From Mediterranea massiliensis (GTDB lineage: Bacteria; Bacteroidota; Bacteroidia; Bacteroidales; Bacteroidaceae), in assembly GCA_015060695.1 (NCBI GenBank), contig SUYA01000003.1:62001-126000 (forward strand): a stretch of 64,000 bases of DNA, read 5' to 3'. The notes under the pieces were generated by a model. That model saw only the letters and a list, made by a program, of their open reading frames with translations. It searched no databases and was not told the origin of the DNA. Position 1 is the first letter of the stretch. Each line of letters starts with the position of its first letter. The position numbers and the translations under genes are program-made. Positions 62,401 through 64,000 of the stretch are shown here, one piece after another.

Positions 62401-63561
62401 AGCTTTTAATACGCTTAATCCTCTTTCCATATGGGCAACATATAAATTGCCTTGCAAATCTTCGGCAATGGCATTTACTGGTTGTGTATTCTTTTCCGGT
62501 TGCCACAAATCTACTTGCAAGCGTTTTTTTGTCAGCAAATTTACGCCTCCGCTTTCGGTACCAAGCCAGATGTTATCATTTTCAGTCAATAGGCAATTGA
62601 TAGAGTTACAATTAATGTTACTACGATCGTTGTTTTGCCGGATAAAAGAGAAAGTATCTGTTTCGCGATGATATACGTTCAACCCGTTTAGTGTAGCTAC
62701 AATTAAGTCGCCATGTTTGGTTAATTTAATGTCTGTGATATACGCCTGACTTAACATACCTGGGCGATGTGTAGAATAGCGGTAACGTTTCATCTGCTTA
62801 TGGGTATGGTCATAGCGAAACAAACCACGATTTGTTCCTATCCAAAGATAATTTCCATCGGGTTGCATACACAAAATGCGCCAGTCTGGGCTAAAGGATG
62901 GAAGTAGTTGTTCAGGAATGGGATTGTATTCTATGCTATGTCCCTCCTTCTTGTTTAGCTTGCAAATCCTATTATCGATGCCAGCCCATATTTCACCCTG
63001 TGTTTCAACAATGGCTTGTATAGGTGATGAACCTATTTGTGGTAATGTGTAGAAATCTGTGACTTTGTTCTCTTTCAGTTGCAAACACCATAAGGTATAT
63101 TCGTTGGCCAGCCAGATGTTTCCATCACTATCTTTGTAAAGCGTTTGAATACTTTCGGTTAAAAGTTGATTCAAGCGCTCGTCTATTCTTAAATCAAGTG
63201 TTATTAGGCTGTGCTTTTGTAAATCAATCAAATCGATACCCCCCTCAGAAGCAATCCATAATCGATGTTCATTGTCTTCACAGATATGGCGTACAAAATT
63301 GTTTTTCAGTGTGATGGGAGTAGAGTGGGTGTGATAGTGGTTGAATCCATATCCGTCATAGCGCACCACTCCTCGTTGGGTGGCTATCCAGATGTAACCT
63401 TGACTATCTTGTATCAGGTGATTGACATGACTATGTGGTAGTCCAGTTCGCTCGGTAATGAATTCCGAACTGTATTGACTAAAAAAACGATTTACTTCTT
63501 GTGCATGGGTTAGTATTGCAGAAAGTAGGTATATTGTAAACTGTATGATACGATTCTTCAT
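59434..63561 (-). CDS. Hybrid two-component system sensor-regulator (HTCS)
   Basis: A 1375-residue one-protein system: signal peptide, two seven-bladed regulator-propeller domains (about 30-700, repeats such as GNLWITTVEGLTLLN), Y_Y_Y domain, one membrane helix (near 790-810), HisKA with His866 in NITHEFRTPVTLI, HATPase (SGTGIGLFLC), receiver with Asp1169 in DLIVSDLMMPVMDG, and a C-terminal AraC-type HTH (about 1270-1375, VNVSEVAYSVGFEDPKYF). It senses a periplasmic oligosaccharide and activates glycan-use genes, most likely the adjacent GH89 operon. Its start overlaps the permease stop by 4 bp. Confidence 0.94.
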   Translation of the reverse strand: MKNRIIQFTIYLLSAILTHAQEVNRFFSQYSSEFITERTGLPHSHVNHLIQDSQGYIWIATQRGVVRYDGYGFNHYHTHSTPITLKNNFVRHICEDNEHRLWIASEGGIDLIDLQKHSLITLDLRIDERLNQLLTESIQTLYKDSDGNIWLANEYTLWCLQLKENKVTDFYTLPQIGSSPIQAIVETQGEIWAGIDNRICKLNKKEGHSIEYNPIPEQLLPSFSPDWRILCMQPDGNYLWIGTNRGLFRYDHTHKQMKRYRYSTHRPGMLSQAYITDIKLTKHGDLIVATLNGLNVYHRETDTFSFIRQNNDRSNINCNSINCLLTENDNIWLGTESGGVNLLTKKRLQVDLWQPEKNTQPVNAIAEDLQGNLYVAHMERGLSVLKAPHQPITQHLFSPNDLNTISNNTLTGLLIDNDNHLWAYTWGVGINFLDLNIPKNNRFHRYTREEYPSIEGDFINSACEDLLNRGIWFGSTRGLHFYDKSTKSFERILFPQSNNEFEAIEALCTDYKQRLWVGTTQGVYILDLRSFAKSHKDFKYTYLRNKLSQPHSREIEKINCILQDGGRNMWLGGNGSGLYLLTEEKDETFTFRNFTTQDGLASNTISGIAEDEVGNLWITTVEGLTLLNTENLTFSNYTQADGLPNTYFYNNGIFHSRHHKKLYLATANGLAILHTNNKPESCNHPTISCTSITTAGKNILPTSEIQLHEKDSRLVMNLTTQSYGNSHRIRFAYRLKEYEEWNEMQGGENTIRYNVLPAGRYTLQIKATNELGHWSPQIVEYQLTIKPYFYKTVWFYLLMLALVASGVYFYWYWKTMNYRERQEYLEKKVEQRTRELADRNLQLEDMAKHVEQATEEKIAFFTNITHEFRTPVTLIHGPIEHALKQTTDEEMQEQLQIAERNSRYLLSLVNELMDFRKLDNDRVILQPTSVNLCQLIEEWLLPFRAFAHERNIRIRNLSHVKEECFTLDAGYMRKALVNLISNAIKFTPDGGVITIYIAQIKDKHGKDELYINVSDSGYGIVNEDYERIFTRFYQSKQSVKHPVYGQSGTGIGLFLCRKIIELHGGVITARNNHVQGASFRIRIPLTAKLDTNLSHDTSETNEHANCVDEGIEVYKIKKQETVLIVEDNPDMRIYIRRLLQNDYLVAEASNGEEAIEIVNKQKIDLIVSDLMMPVMDGMELSKRIKENITTSHIPFLMLTAIRSEEHEKQSFEFGVDEYLCKPFDEEMLLLRIRNILNMLRRYRHQLANSENVADLPIITESKDKDFMSNALKLMTEHYSDSEYNLDCFVKDMGYSKTLVNKKLQDLTGQPIGQFMKTYRMNMAHKYLQQSDYNVNVSEVAYSVGFEDPKYFTKCFKQQFGYLPSDLLKKKRERTI

Positions 63562-64000
63562 GATGGGGTGTGGGTTAATAGCTTTTTACTTAAGTGTCGG
63601 ACAGGATACCATACGGCCAAAAAACCTACCGAGACGACGGTGATGAATATAAGCAGAATGTCTGTAAAGTGTACTTTCACCGGATATGCGTCCACTACGA
63701 ATTGTCCGTTGCCCCCTCCTAAAGAGATGAAACCGAATTCTTGTTGTAACCTGCACAATATGATACCGATTACAATCCCTATAAGTGTGCCTATCAGTGA
63801 AATAAGTCTCCCTTCAAAAAGAAATATTCGGCTGATAATTTGGTCGTTTGCACCCAATCGGCTCAAGGTTTTTACATCTTCGACTTTGTCAAGGATAAGC
63901 ATTGTAAGTGTACCAATGACATTGAAACAAGCGATGGCTACGATGAATGTTAGAAATAAATAGGAGATGAATTTCTCTATTTCCATGATGCGAAATACAT
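63558..64000 (-). CDS. FtsX-family ABC transporter permease, C-terminal part (cut by window edge)
   Basis: The reading frame is open to the window edge. The last 147 residues include three membrane helices and the FtsX-domain pattern FIVAIACFNVIGTLTMLIL, LSRLGANDQIISRIFLFEG and a C-terminal WYPVRHLSKKLL. The form resembles LolC/LolE lipoprotein-release permeases. Its stop codon overlaps the HTCS start (ATGA), so the regulator may be expressed from this gene's promoter. Confidence 0.8.
   Translation of the reverse strand, partial: VFRIMEIEKFISYLFLTFIVAIACFNVIGTLTMLILDKVEDVKTLSRLGANDQIISRIFLFEGRLISLIGTLIGIVIGIILCRLQQEFGFISLGGGNGQFVVDAYPVKVHFTDILLIFITVVSVGFLAVWYPVRHLSKKLLTHTPS

Overview
The window looks like a chromosomal segment of a gut-type Bacteroidales bacterium (Bacteroides/Phocaeicola-like). 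The evidence is the repeated Bacteroides -7 promoter box TAnnTTTG in front of many genes, little sign of Shine-Dalgarno sequences, and typical families: a TonB receptor with a carboxypeptidase-like N-terminal domain, a hybrid two-component system (HTCS), GH92/GH89/GH28 enzymes, DUF4271, DUF2851, a long-form IspG and a 490-residue LepB. No phage, transposase, CRISPR or rRNA was seen. Gene symbols rest on motif recognition by eye, with no database search.

Layout, left to right. 1-1.2 kb: start of ahpC and its likely regulator oxyR, with a candidate OxyR operator between them. 1.3-5.1 kb: a TonB-dependent receptor paired with a secreted acid-phosphatase-like enzyme. 5.3-10.4 kb: small membrane proteins, a DEAD-box helicase and a thioredoxin-fold lipoprotein. 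10.8-15.7 kb: a sugar kinase, an M16 protease, queH and a hexuronate pair (uxuA plus an SDR mannonate oxidoreductase). 15.8-19.6 kb: dapB, lepB, a second LepB-like gene lacking both catalytic residues, and a WbqC-family gene. 19.7-30 kb: DUF2851, an acetyltransferase, tyrS, tRNA-Gln, a LOG-family gene, DUF4271-hemD-rnpA-yidD-tatD, a THUMP-like methyltransferase, an M15 peptidase and two identical tRNA-Asn genes. 30-36.8 kb: a C-terminal processing protease, rnhA, aroK-argB and topA. 36.9-43.5 kb: an envelope/TPR operon with a Nudix gene and pepP. 43.6-48.6 kb: rpoN, a PAP2-like membrane protein, gcvH, purE and ispG. 48.6-50.5 kb: an MsbA-like exporter. 50.9-64 kb: a leftward glycan-use operon (GH89, an HGSNAT-like acetyltransferase, GH92, a GH28-like lipoprotein and a histidine phosphatase) beside an HTCS regulator and the end of an FtsX-family permease.

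The most unusual signal is not a gene. Four separate intergenic regions (about 10.67-10.79, 21.09-21.30, 32.02-32.21 and 50.78-50.87 kb) consist of degenerate phrases repeating at exactly 11 bp. In three of them A-rich and T-rich phrases alternate, giving a 22-bp composite unit. The sequence theme differs at each site but the period does not. Other points worth following are the double-glycine LepB paralogue, the GH89/HGSNAT-like pair that mirrors two consecutive human lysosomal enzymes, three promoters so close to their start codons that the mRNAs should be leaderless or nearly so, and a 44-bp perfect palindrome between the HTCS and GH89 genes.
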